Below, in pieces: positions 24,726-32,182 of a DNA stretch of 33,656 nucleotides. Origin of the DNA: Clostridiales bacterium (lineage in GTDB: Bacteria > Bacillota > Clostridia > Lachnospirales > Lachnospiraceae); assembly GCA_012520655.1 (NCBI GenBank), contig JAAYNW010000016.1, positions 1 through 33,656 of the forward strand, read 5' to 3'. The notes below the pieces were generated by a model. It did not search any database and had not been told where the DNA came from. It saw only the letters and a list, made by a program, of their open reading frames with translations. The position numbers and the translations under genes are program-made. The number at the start of each line of letters is the position of its first letter. The stretch's first letter is position 1.

Positions 24726-24757
24726 ACCTGTTATGATAAATACCTGTTATGATAAAT
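24726..24757. repeat. 16-bp tandem duplication at the perR stop codon
   Basis: ACCTGTTATGATAAAT occurs twice in a row (24726-24741 and 24742-24757). The second copy contains the last codons and stop of perR on the minus strand. Confidence 0.85.
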
Positions 24758-25139
24758 TTGACTTGCAGCAATCGCCGCATAAGCCATAGAAATAAGTAAT
24801 ATGGCCTTCTATGCAGCCATTGAAGTTCTCACGTGCTGTTTCGGCAATATGCTCGATACTTTCCATTTCCAGATCTATAACGCTTCCGCATTTCCTGCAA
24901 ATAAAGTGATTATGATGTGAAACGTCCGAATCGAAGTGGTCAACGCCGTCGCCAACGCTGATTTTTTGTATTTCTCCTCTTTCCGTAAGAAGAGTTAGAT
25001 TACGATATACGGTACCGAGACTTATATTGGGAAATTGCTGACGGACATTCATATATACCATATCCGCTGTTGGGTGATCCTTTCTCGTAGAAAGAAAGTC
25101 TTTAATAACCTCTCGTTGTCTGCTGTATTTAATAGCCAT
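24747..25139 (-). CDS. perR: Peroxide-sensing Fur-family repressor PerR
   Basis: 130 residues. Compared with Bacillus subtilis PerR and allowing for a 15-residue shorter N-terminus, all five regulatory metal ligands sit at matching spacing: His22, Asp70, His76, His78 and Asp89 (His37, Asp85, His91, His93, Asp104). The structural zinc cysteines Cys81, Cys84, Cys121 and Cys124 also match. Asp70, where Fur usually has Glu, supports PerR over Fur. The winged helix holds GTVYRNLTLLTERGEI. PerR with iron is oxidised by peroxide and releases DNA. A perfect 23-bp palindrome just after its own -10 element points to autoregulation, and the neighbouring reverse rubrerythrin gene is the likely target. 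Confidence 0.92.
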   Translation of the reverse strand: MAIKYSRQREVIKDFLSTRKDHPTADMVYMNVRQQFPNISLGTVYRNLTLLTERGEIQKISVGDGVDHFDSDVSHHNHFICRKCGSVIDLEMESIEHIAETARENFNGCIEGHITYFYGLCGDCCKSNLS

Positions 25140-25153
25140 AATTTTACTCCCTT

Positions 25154-25205
25154 AAAACAGTAATGATTACTGTTTTTATTATAGCAAATAAAATCGATAT
25201 GTCAA
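25154..25205 (-). promoter_or_regulatory. perR promoter with Fur-family palindrome
   Basis: On the minus strand TTGACA (25205-25200), a 16-bp spacer and TATAAT (25183-25178). The perfect palindrome AAAACAGTAAT-G-ATTACTGTTTT (25154-25176) begins right after the -10 and covers the expected start of transcription. Its core ATAAT-like centre resembles Per boxes, but the ACAGTAAT arms differ from the Bacillus consensus. Confidence 0.75.
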
Positions 25206-25389
25206 TAGCATTTTAAAAAATATAAAGTAAAAATATAAAAATGTTGCGAAATCTGATTTAGCTATCAATGAATGAAGTAAAATGGGTGATTTTACAAAGA
25301 TTTAATAAGTTTATACATTTATTTTTATAATATTAGACCTCATATTGTGCTATAATCGTAATAATAAATTAAATGTAGGGGAAACGACT

Positions 25390-26865
25390 ATGAAATTTAA
25401 GACAAGATTGCTGGTTACTTTTCTTACAATTGTATTGATGCCTTTGATGCTGACGGCTGTCGCATTTGTAAGTATCGGCGGATACCTGATGAATGCGCAG
25501 AGGGATATGGGTATGGTAAACATCGATTATACGATGATGTCGGACCCTGCACAGACTTTTGAAAAAATTACAGAAAAGATATTTAAAGAAGTAAAGCAGC
25601 AGATTGCCACAGATCAGACAAAGCTGGAGGATTTCGATTATCTTGCCGATATAAATAAAGGAATAGCGGATAAAGCTTCTTATATAATTGTTCGGAAGGG
25701 CGATCAAATATATTACGCGGGAAATAAAGTTGCAGCGGATAAGATATTCAGACTTCTTCCGGCATATGGATATGCGAATGAGAGCCACGATGCAGGTTAT
25801 TATTATAACAGTATGGAAAAGCTGGTAAAGCAGCTCGACTTTACTTTTTCAGACGGTACGGAGGGCAGCTTTTTTATTGTTACGAAGATACATGCTTTAA
25901 TATCGAAGCAATTGTTGATAGATATGTTTATTGCTATTATTTTGATACTCATCTTTACCAGTCTGATGTTGACCCGTTGGATTCATATGGGGGTTTTCCT
26001 CCCTATTAATGAGTTGAATACAGCGATGAAGAATATTGCCGCCGGTAACTTGGAATACATGCTTAATACGAATAATAAAGGTGAGATAGGAGAGTTGTAT
26101 AAGAATTACGAAGAAATGCGTCTGCGGCTGAAGGAATCTACGGATGAAAAGTTCGAGCACGAAAAGCAGAACAGAGAATTGATTAGTAATATTTCCCATG
26201 ATTTGAAGACACCTATTACTGCGATAAAGGGATATGTGGAGGGCATCATGGATGGCGTTGCGGATACGCCTGAGAAGATGGATAAATACATTAAGACCGT
26301 TTATAATAAGGCAAATGATATGGATAGGCTTATCAATGAGCTGACGGTTTATGCGGGGATAGATTCCAACAGGATGCCTTATCATTTTCATCGTATCAAT
26401 GTAGCGGACTATTTTGGAGATTGTATTGAAGAAGTAGGATTGGATTTGGAATCAAAAAATATTGAACTCAATTACTTCAATCTCGTTTCACCCGATACAA
26501 TGATCATAGCGGATCCGGAGCAGCTGAAACGGGTGATCAGCAATATAATCGGCAACAGTGTAAAATACCTGGATAAAGAAAAAGGAGTCATTGATATCCG
26601 CATATTAGATGAGGTAGATTCTATCCGGGTTGAGATAGAAGACAATGGAAAAGGTATAGCGGCCAAAGATTTACCGAATATTTTTGAACGCTTTTATCGG
26701 ACGGATGCTTCCCGGAACTCTTCCAAAGGGGGAAGCGGAATCGGCCTGTCAATTGTAAAGAAAATCGTGGAGGACCACGGTGGTTATATATGGGCAACAA
26801 GTAAAGAAAATGAAGGCACATGTTTGCATTTTGTGTTCAGGAAGTATAGAGAAGTAAAGGAATAA
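25390..26865 (+). CDS. Sensor histidine kinase
   Basis: 491 residues from the ATG at 25390 (AGGGGAA upstream). A first membrane segment (about 7-31), an extracytoplasmic domain of about 140 residues and a second membrane segment (about 172-195) come first. A HAMP-like linker (LPINELNTAMKNIAAGNLEY) follows. The dimerisation helix ISNISHDLKTPITAIKGY has phospho-acceptor His270. The ATPase domain shows the N box (IGNSVKYLDKE), DNGKGIAAKDLPNIFERFYR and GGSGIGLSIVKKIVEDHGG. It is a complete membrane kinase. The response regulator gene begins 43 bases later. The external signal is unknown, and no obvious target operon is adjacent. Confidence 0.93.
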   Translation: MKFKTRLLVTFLTIVLMPLMLTAVAFVSIGGYLMNAQRDMGMVNIDYTMMSDPAQTFEKITEKIFKEVKQQIATDQTKLEDFDYLADINKGIADKASYIIVRKGDQIYYAGNKVAADKIFRLLPAYGYANESHDAGYYYNSMEKLVKQLDFTFSDGTEGSFFIVTKIHALISKQLLIDMFIAIILILIFTSLMLTRWIHMGVFLPINELNTAMKNIAAGNLEYMLNTNNKGEIGELYKNYEEMRLRLKESTDEKFEHEKQNRELISNISHDLKTPITAIKGYVEGIMDGVADTPEKMDKYIKTVYNKANDMDRLINELTVYAGIDSNRMPYHFHRINVADYFGDCIEEVGLDLESKNIELNYFNLVSPDTMIIADPEQLKRVISNIIGNSVKYLDKEKGVIDIRILDEVDSIRVEIEDNGKGIAAKDLPNIFERFYRTDASRNSSKGGSGIGLSIVKKIVEDHGGYIWATSKENEGTCLHFVFRKYREVKE

Positions 26866-26908
26866 TAGGAAGTACAAGGAAAAAAACAGTAGAAAGGTGT
26901 AGTTTGAT

Positions 26909-27598
26909 ATGAGCAGGATTTTAATTGTAGAAGATGAAGAAGCAATTGCTGACTTAGAGAAAGATTATCTTGAATTGAGCGATTTTGAAGTGGAAATTGA
27001 ACATTCGGGAGATACGGGATTGGAAAAGGCATTAAGCGGAGACTTTGATTTGATTATTTTGGATTTGATGCTTCCCGGAATAGACGGTTTTGAAGTATGC
27101 AGGAAAATCAGAGAGGAAAAGAATATACCGATTTTGATGGTTTCTGCCAAAAAAGATGATATTGATAAGATAAGAGGACTTGGTTTGGGTGCGGATGACT
27201 ATATGACAAAGCCCTTTAGTCCCAGTGAACTCGTAGCGAGAGTAAAGGCGCATATGGCAAGATATGACAGACTTGTCGGTTCCTCGCAAAAGACAAACGA
27301 TATCGTGGAGATTCGGGGAATACGTATCGATAAGACAGCGAGAAGAGTTTATATAGACAATGAGGAGAAGACTTTTACTACGAAGGAATTCGATTTGTTG
27401 ACTTTCCTGGCGGAGAATCCTAACCACGTGTTTACCAAGGAAGAGCTGTTCCGTGAAATATGGGATATGGATTCCATCGGCGATATTGCTACGGTAACCG
27501 TTCACATTAAGAAGATTCGTGAGAAGATTGAATTTGATACGGCGAAACCTCAATATATAGAAACGATTTGGGGAGTAGGATACCGGTTTAAAGTGTAA
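26909..27598 (+). CDS. OmpR/PhoB-family response regulator
   Basis: 229 residues. The receiver domain (1-120) has the acidic pair in VEDEE, phospho-acceptor Asp52 in IILDLMLPG and the conserved Lys in YMTKPFSP. The C-terminal winged helix (about 130-229) ends with the usual TVTVHIKKIREKI and IWGVGYRFKV. Phosphorylation by the kinase encoded just upstream is expected. The kinase-before-regulator order is the less common one. Targets are unknown. A terminator follows at 27649. Confidence 0.95.
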   Translation: MSRILIVEDEEAIADLEKDYLELSDFEVEIEHSGDTGLEKALSGDFDLIILDLMLPGIDGFEVCRKIREEKNIPILMVSAKKDDIDKIRGLGLGADDYMTKPFSPSELVARVKAHMARYDRLVGSSQKTNDIVEIRGIRIDKTARRVYIDNEEKTFTTKEFDLLTFLAENPNHVFTKEELFREIWDMDSIGDIATVTVHIKKIREKIEFDTAKPQYIETIWGVGYRFKV

Positions 27599-27648
27599 TA
27601 TTCCTGTTTTGGTTTGCGGTATATTAGTTTTACAAAAAATATTAAAAT

Positions 27649-27702
27649 AATCCCTGCGGGCAAACAGCATGATTAACGGCTGATTGCTGCGGGGATTTTT
27701 TT
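27649..27702. terminator. Terminator after the two-component operon
   Basis: AATCCCTGCGG (27649-27659) pairs with CTGCGGGGATT (27687-27697), with two G-T wobbles, around a loop that has its own CAGC/GCTG pairing. TTTTTTT follows; the A-rich left flank makes it possible in both directions between convergent genes. Confidence 0.8.
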
Positions 27703-27729
27703 GTATGATAAAGCTTTACCAATTTGTAA

Positions 27730-28908
27730 TTATAAAACAGGAGTCTTGCCAAAGTAACACGCATCGTATAAGGCATGACCTTTTTCTGTATCCATGGATG
27801 CCGGAGACATCTGTGTTGCCATAGCCGCAATGGAACGGCAGGCCCATTCCGGAACCCTTTTAAAATACGCTTTTTCCGGTATTCCCATTTCTGCAAAGGA
27901 GTTTTCCAAAGAGAGCTCTTTTCTCAGATAAAGCAAATGATTTGCGAGAGACTGTGAGAGTTCTTTTTCATTTCCCGCATATCCCAAACGTTTTGCTAAA
28001 ATAGCATAATTAGGATGTGGACCGCACAATGCCATAGTGTATGGAAGCATGAGACCGCATACGCTGCCGTGGGACTTTCCAAAAGCGGGACCCGGATGAT
28101 CATAAGAGTGAGCAAGGCCGGTGCAGGAATTGGTAATGGCAGTGCCGGCCATAGCAGAGGCAATGTGTATTTTCTCTCTGGCAAAAGCCTGAAGTGCCCG
28201 GTCGGTGCAGCCGCTTAATGATTCCGTTAAATGTTCTAAGATATCCAGAGCGGCTTCCAAAGCCATAGCCTGTGTCATAATAGAGGCATTTTTGGCTGTG
28301 CTCGCTTCAATGGCATGAGTCAGGGCATCCATAGCAGTAGCAATACGGATAGAGTCCGGAAGGGAATCCGTTAAGTCAGCATCTAGTATAGCATAGTGGG
28401 GAATGAGATGATTGTCTAACAGCAATTGCTTGGTCTGTGTTTCAGGGTCTATAAAAACAGCAACAGAAGTTGCCTCGGAGCCCGTTCCGCTTGTGGTAGG
28501 TACGGACACGTGAATTGCTTTATGACCGAGCTTGGGCAGAGTAAAGGGAATCAGAGCATCCTCGAACTTCATGTGAGGATTTTCATAGAAAAGATGAATT
28601 GCTTTAGCAGTATCCAGTACGCTGCCGCCGCCGACTGCAAGAATCATATCCGGTTCAAAAGCTCGTACCTCATCCATACAAGAAAAGATATCTTCTATGT
28701 AAGGCTCATTTCTAATCTGTGCAAGGTAACAAATCTGGGCACCGGATTTTTCTGCAAGATTTTCTATTGTCTCCTGTAATGCATTGTTATAGCTTTTGCC
28801 ACCGCGTATAATACCGATTCTCTTTTTCCCCAAAGAGGCAAAAAAGGAAATGGAACCCCGCCCGCTGACGAATCTTGGTGTTATGAATATGGAATAAGGC
28901 TGCTGCAT
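27730..28908 (-). CDS. Iron-containing alcohol dehydrogenase
   Basis: A 392-residue group III (iron-type) NAD(P)-dependent alcohol dehydrogenase. VGGGSVLDTAKAIHLF is the nucleotide-binding signature, SVPTTSGTGSEATSVAVF follows, and the metal ligands lie in DALTHAIEAS and in LAHSYDHPGPAFGKSHGS. All expected Asp and His residues appear to be present. Substrates in this family range from short alcohols to lactaldehyde and polyols, so the reaction is not assigned. AAAGGAG precedes the ATG. It is divergent from the aldolase operon, and its promoter spacer contains the same ATTACAAATGT box found in front of the aldolase. It therefore very likely belongs to that regulon. Confidence 0.92.
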   Translation of the reverse strand: MQQPYSIFITPRFVSGRGSISFFASLGKKRIGIIRGGKSYNNALQETIENLAEKSGAQICYLAQIRNEPYIEDIFSCMDEVRAFEPDMILAVGGGSVLDTAKAIHLFYENPHMKFEDALIPFTLPKLGHKAIHVSVPTTSGTGSEATSVAVFIDPETQTKQLLLDNHLIPHYAILDADLTDSLPDSIRIATAMDALTHAIEASTAKNASIMTQAMALEAALDILEHLTESLSGCTDRALQAFAREKIHIASAMAGTAITNSCTGLAHSYDHPGPAFGKSHGSVCGLMLPYTMALCGPHPNYAILAKRLGYAGNEKELSQSLANHLLYLRKELSLENSFAEMGIPEKAYFKRVPEWACRSIAAMATQMSPASMDTEKGHALYDACYFGKTPVL

Positions 28909-28978
28909 GATAAATCTCCTTTCATAAATGAATGCCTGAAAAATACTTAATATATACTTATCTAATATCGTTCTCTAT

Positions 28979-29007
28979 ATCATACCAACCATTACAAATG
29001 TCGTCAA
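28979..29007 (-). promoter_or_regulatory. Promoter of the iron dehydrogenase gene with operator in spacer
   Basis: On the minus strand TTGACG (29007-29002), a 17-bp spacer and TATGAT (28984-28979). The spacer contains ACATTTGTAAT (29001-28991), the complement of the ATTACAAATGT box. Binding there would block the polymerase. Confidence 0.68.
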
Positions 29008-29083
29008 TATGAGAAAATGTAATAAAAAGAACTATATATAATTATGCATTAATAACAAAAATAGTAAATGTGGTTAAATATAA

Positions 29084-29112
29084 TTGACTATATTGCACAC
29101 AGATGTTATTCT
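29084..29112 (+). promoter_or_regulatory. Promoter of the aldolase operon
   Basis: TTGACT (29084-29089), a 17-bp spacer and TATTCT (29107-29112). Transcription should start near 29119, just before two operator-like boxes. Confidence 0.6.
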
Positions 29113-29124
29113 ATCGGCATAGGA

Positions 29125-29157
29125 ATTACAAAAGTAACAATATATTACAAATGTAAC
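29125..29157 (+). promoter_or_regulatory. Tandem operator boxes, probably for the SorC-type regulator
   Basis: ATTACAAAAGTAAC (29125-29138) and ATTACAAATGTAAC (29144-29157) are near-palindromes 19 bases apart, about two helical turns, directly after the expected start of transcription. A part copy, CAAATGTAAC, overlaps codons 2-5 of the aldolase gene (29187-29196). Confidence 0.65.
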
Positions 29158-29182
29158 GTCATGGCTTGCAAAGGAGATTGAT

Positions 29183-29986
29183 ATGGCAAATGTAACACAA
29201 AGAATGAACCACATATTACAACCGGACGGAAAGACCTTCATTATGGCGATGGACCATGGAGCGAATTTCAATGTTCTTCCGGCAATGAAGGATCCAAAGA
29301 GTTTAATACGCGATATTGCAATGGCAGGAGCGGATGCTTTTTTATCCACCGTAGGAATGGCGGATAAGTTCGCAGATTCTTTTCTTGGCAAAGGAATTAT
29401 TTTAAGAATAGACGGAGGTGTTTCTTATCTGGGAGATCGCTCCAAACCCATGCAGATAGTAGCTACTGCTGAGGATGCGCTACGGCTTGGAGCAGATTCT
29501 GTTATTACAATGGGATTTCCCGGCTCTCAATTTGAAAATGAGGTGTTAAGCAACCTTTCAAGAGTCGTGATGGATTGCCACAAATGGGGAATTCCCGTAA
29601 CTGCGGAGACATTGCCTCGGGGCTTTGAAAAAGCAGAGGATTCAAGAACACCGGAAAATATTACGTTCGCATGCAGGCAGGGCGTGGAGCTCGGAGCGGA
29701 TATTATTAAGACGGAATATACGGGAGATCAGAACAGCTTCCATGAACTGGTGGAAAGTGTATATGCCCCGGTGGTCATCTTAGGCGGAGCAAAGAAGGTT
29801 CCGGAGAAACAGCTTCTTCAGGAGATCAAAGATGCATTGGATGCAGGAGCGGCCGGAATTGCAATGGGAAGAAATATATGGGGACATGAGACCCCCGCCA
29901 AATATGCATCGGCTATTGCCAAGCTGATTCATGAGGGCTGCAGCGTAGACTCGGCATTAAAAGAAATACATTCTAAAACCATATAA
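29183..29986 (+). CDS. Class I aldolase of the FbaB/LsrF (DeoC-like) family
   Basis: 267 residues, a TIM-barrel aldolase. The N-terminal FIMAMDHGANFN matches the start of this family, IDGGVSYLG follows, and the likely Schiff-base Lys is in GADIIKTEYTGD. The phosphate-binding end reads VVILGGAKK and then GAAGIAMGRNIWG. Known members include archaeal-type fructose-bisphosphate aldolase and LsrF, which acts on phospho-AI-2. The true substrate here is unknown, but a phosphorylated ketose or diketone is likely. AAGGAG is eight bases before the ATG. The gene leads an operon with a zinc dehydrogenase, a SorC-type regulator and an APC permease. A luxS gene elsewhere in the window makes an AI-2 link tempting but unsupported. 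Confidence 0.85.
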   Translation: MANVTQRMNHILQPDGKTFIMAMDHGANFNVLPAMKDPKSLIRDIAMAGADAFLSTVGMADKFADSFLGKGIILRIDGGVSYLGDRSKPMQIVATAEDALRLGADSVITMGFPGSQFENEVLSNLSRVVMDCHKWGIPVTAETLPRGFEKAEDSRTPENITFACRQGVELGADIIKTEYTGDQNSFHELVESVYAPVVILGGAKKVPEKQLLQEIKDALDAGAAGIAMGRNIWGHETPAKYASAIAKLIHEGCSVDSALKEIHSKTI

Positions 29987-30001
29987 AGGAGTGAGACTTA
30001 A

Positions 30002-31048
30002 GTGAGTACATATAAGGTATGTGTCCTGACGGATACAAAGAAAATGGAAGTAAAGGATGTGGAGAAGAGAGAACCGGACAAAAAGCAAGTGTTGGTGAAG
30101 GTAGACTCTTGTGCTATCTGTACGTTAGAGCAGAGATTTTATACAGGTGTTATGAACCGTTATCCTTTCGCCGGCGGACATGAGGTCTCCGGTATCGTGG
30201 AAGCGGCAGGAGAGGGCGTTAAGAATGTAAAGGCAGGAGATAAGGTGAGTATCCGCCTGCTGACCTCATGCGGAGAGTGTTATTACTGCCGCAGTGGTCA
30301 TGAGAATCAGTGTGTTGTCTCTTTTATTGCGGAAACACATAAAGGAATTGCCGGACCGGGCGGGATGGCGGAATATATGATGGTAGATGCAAAAAATGTA
30401 TATAAGATGGCGGATAATATCAATCTGGAACATGCGGCATTGACAGAGCCCCTTGCCTGCTGCGTACATAGTATACAAAACGGAGATATCCAGTTGGGCG
30501 ATGATGTTGTGGTAATAGGAGTCGGCATCATGGGAGCACTTCATATTCAGCTTGCAAAAATAAAAGGTGCACGTGTCATTGCATGTGAAGTGGATGAGGC
30601 AAGGCTTGCAGTGGCCAAGAAAATGGGAGCAGACATTACGATTAACTCAAAAGAGGAAGACGTTGTTGCCAAAGTAAAGGAGCTTACGGAAGGGAGGGGT
30701 GCAGATGTGGTCTTCTGTACGGTAGCTATTCCGGCAATTGGAAAGCAATCGGTGGAGATGACGGGAAAAGTAGGAAAGACTATATTTTATTCTTCTTTTC
30801 ACCCGGATAATCCGATTGAAATCAGCCCGAATAAAATCCATTCCACGGAGCAGATTATTACAGGATCGGTTAATCCTCAGACAAAAGATTTCCTTATAGC
30901 AACGAAGCTTCTCTCGGGTGGAATAGTAGACGTATCGGAGCTGATTTCTGATAGGGTACCCTTTGACAGGATGGAAGAGGCATTTGAGAAGGCAGTGGAT
31001 CCTTCCACATATCGTATCGTAGTAAAATGCAGTCAAAAAAGTTGCTAA
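30002..31048 (+). CDS. Zinc-dependent MDR dehydrogenase (polyol/threonine type)
   Basis: 348 residues with a GTG start at 30002, placed nine bases after AAAGGAG (29986-29992). The catalytic zinc site has Cys in DSCAICTLEQ and GHE in FAGGHEVSG. The structural zinc site is complete: C-x2-C-x2-C-x7-C in CGECYYCRSGHENQC. The Rossmann loop is VIGVGIMGALHIQLAK, and an acidic residue follows the next strand (ACEVDEARL), which favours NAD over NADP. Sorbitol, galactitol-phosphate and threonine dehydrogenases share this plan, so the substrate stays open. It begins 15 bases after the aldolase stop and must be co-transcribed. An aldolase with two alcohol dehydrogenases suggests oxidation, then cleavage, then reduction of the aldehyde product. 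Confidence 0.9.
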   Translation: MSTYKVCVLTDTKKMEVKDVEKREPDKKQVLVKVDSCAICTLEQRFYTGVMNRYPFAGGHEVSGIVEAAGEGVKNVKAGDKVSIRLLTSCGECYYCRSGHENQCVVSFIAETHKGIAGPGGMAEYMMVDAKNVYKMADNINLEHAALTEPLACCVHSIQNGDIQLGDDVVVIGVGIMGALHIQLAKIKGARVIACEVDEARLAVAKKMGADITINSKEEDVVAKVKELTEGRGADVVFCTVAIPAIGKQSVEMTGKVGKTIFYSSFHPDNPIEISPNKIHSTEQIITGSVNPQTKDFLIATKLLSGGIVDVSELISDRVPFDRMEEAFEKAVDPSTYRIVVKCSQKSC

Positions 31049-31111
31049 ATCCTGACGAATTGCTTAAAATGTACCTAAGTATGAAATTTCATGGCAAGGT
31101 AGGTACAGAAT

Positions 31112-32065
31112 ATGCAGAAAACCAATATAACGGAAGCGATGATAAATGAATATACAAAGATTGCGTATTACTATCATAAGGCGGGATTTACTCAGGAAGA
31201 AATCGCAAATAAGATGAATATGTCCAGACAGCGGGTGAACCGTATTCTGGCGGAATGCATTGAACTTGGCATTGTACAGATACACGTAGTTAATATAAAT
31301 GAAAACTATATGGATATAGAAGCAAGCCTGGAGAAGAAGTTTAACTTAAAGGGCGCCTGCGTCATTAATAATCTGATTAAAGAAAATATTTATGTGGATT
31401 TGGGAATGGCAGCAGGAAGATATATTGGCAAGTTTATTAATGACGGGGATACGGTAGGCTTTTCCAGAGGGCGCGCCACCGCAGCCATGGTAGATCATAT
31501 GCCATTGCTTAGGAGGGAAAACCTTACAGTAACTCAGCTTTTAGGTAGTGCTAATCATGATAGGGAGCATGTTGCCGTAGACGATATCGTACATAATTTT
31601 GCGGTAAAGCTACAGGCAAAACCAGTAATGCTATATGCACCAGTTATTGTTCAAAGCAGTGAATTGCAGAATTCCATTATAAAAGAGCCATTTTTTCAGG
31701 AAGCGTACGATACGGTAAAAAACTGTAACGTTGCCATCGTGGGAGTTGGAACAGCAAGCGGCCAGATAGAGCATCTTTTACCCTTGAATTCTGTGCAGGA
31801 GACGGAAACCGATAAGGAGCAAATGCAGCGTGCAGTGGGAGAAGTTAGTACACACTTCTTCGATGCGGAAGGGATGCCTGTTATACCCTCCTATCGTCGC
31901 CGTATCATTGCAATTTCACTGGAGGACTATTTAAATATACCGATTAGAATTGGAATTGCAGGATTACCGGAAAAGGCGGATGCTATTTATGCAGCGCTGA
32001 AAGGCGGATACATCAACGTATTAGTTACAGATCTGGAGACTGCAAAAATACTGAAACAGAAATAG
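31112..32065 (+). CDS. SorC/DeoR-type sugar-binding transcriptional regulator
   Basis: 317 residues. The N-terminal helix-turn-helix reads YYYHKAGFTQEEIANKMNMS, then RQRVNRILAECIELGIV. The rest is the SorC sugar-binding domain, with GACVINNL, VGFSRGRATAAMVDHMP, VAIVGVGTASG and the C-terminal AGLPEKADAIYAALKGGYINVLVTD split over the last strands. Such proteins bind a phosphorylated sugar and release DNA. The near-palindromic ATTACAAA boxes at the divergent promoters are its likely operators. The start at 31112 has only a modest AAGGTAGG in front; an ATG at 31139 is possible. It is the third gene of the operon, 63 bases after the zinc dehydrogenase, and its own expression would be controlled by the same boxes. 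Confidence 0.9.
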   Translation: MQKTNITEAMINEYTKIAYYYHKAGFTQEEIANKMNMSRQRVNRILAECIELGIVQIHVVNINENYMDIEASLEKKFNLKGACVINNLIKENIYVDLGMAAGRYIGKFINDGDTVGFSRGRATAAMVDHMPLLRRENLTVTQLLGSANHDREHVAVDDIVHNFAVKLQAKPVMLYAPVIVQSSELQNSIIKEPFFQEAYDTVKNCNVAIVGVGTASGQIEHLLPLNSVQETETDKEQMQRAVGEVSTHFFDAEGMPVIPSYRRRIIAISLEDYLNIPIRIGIAGLPEKADAIYAALKGGYINVLVTDLETAKILKQK

Positions 32066-32092
32066 TAGTCGTGGAAGATACTGATATCGGAG

Positions 32093-32163
32093 ACCCCTTT
32101 GTCAATGCTATCTCCATGACGAGTTTACAGGAAAGGAGAAGGTATAACAAAGGGGTTTTATTT
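32093..32163 (+). terminator. Terminator or attenuator before the permease gene
   Basis: ACCCCTTTGT (32093-32102) pairs perfectly with ACAAAGGGGT (32147-32156) around a 44-nt loop, followed by TTTATTT. The right arm holds the AAAGGGG that would be the ribosome site for a TTG start at 32162. The loop holds an unused AAAGGAG. Confidence 0.55.
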
Positions 32164-32182
32164 GTTACACCATAATATGCTT

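Noticed and set aside
29183-31048. Complete AI-2 (lsr-type) processing system
   Set aside because: Only an LsrF-family aldolase and a SorC-type regulator are present. No LsrK kinase, LsrG or Lsr/Rbs-type ABC transporter is in the window.
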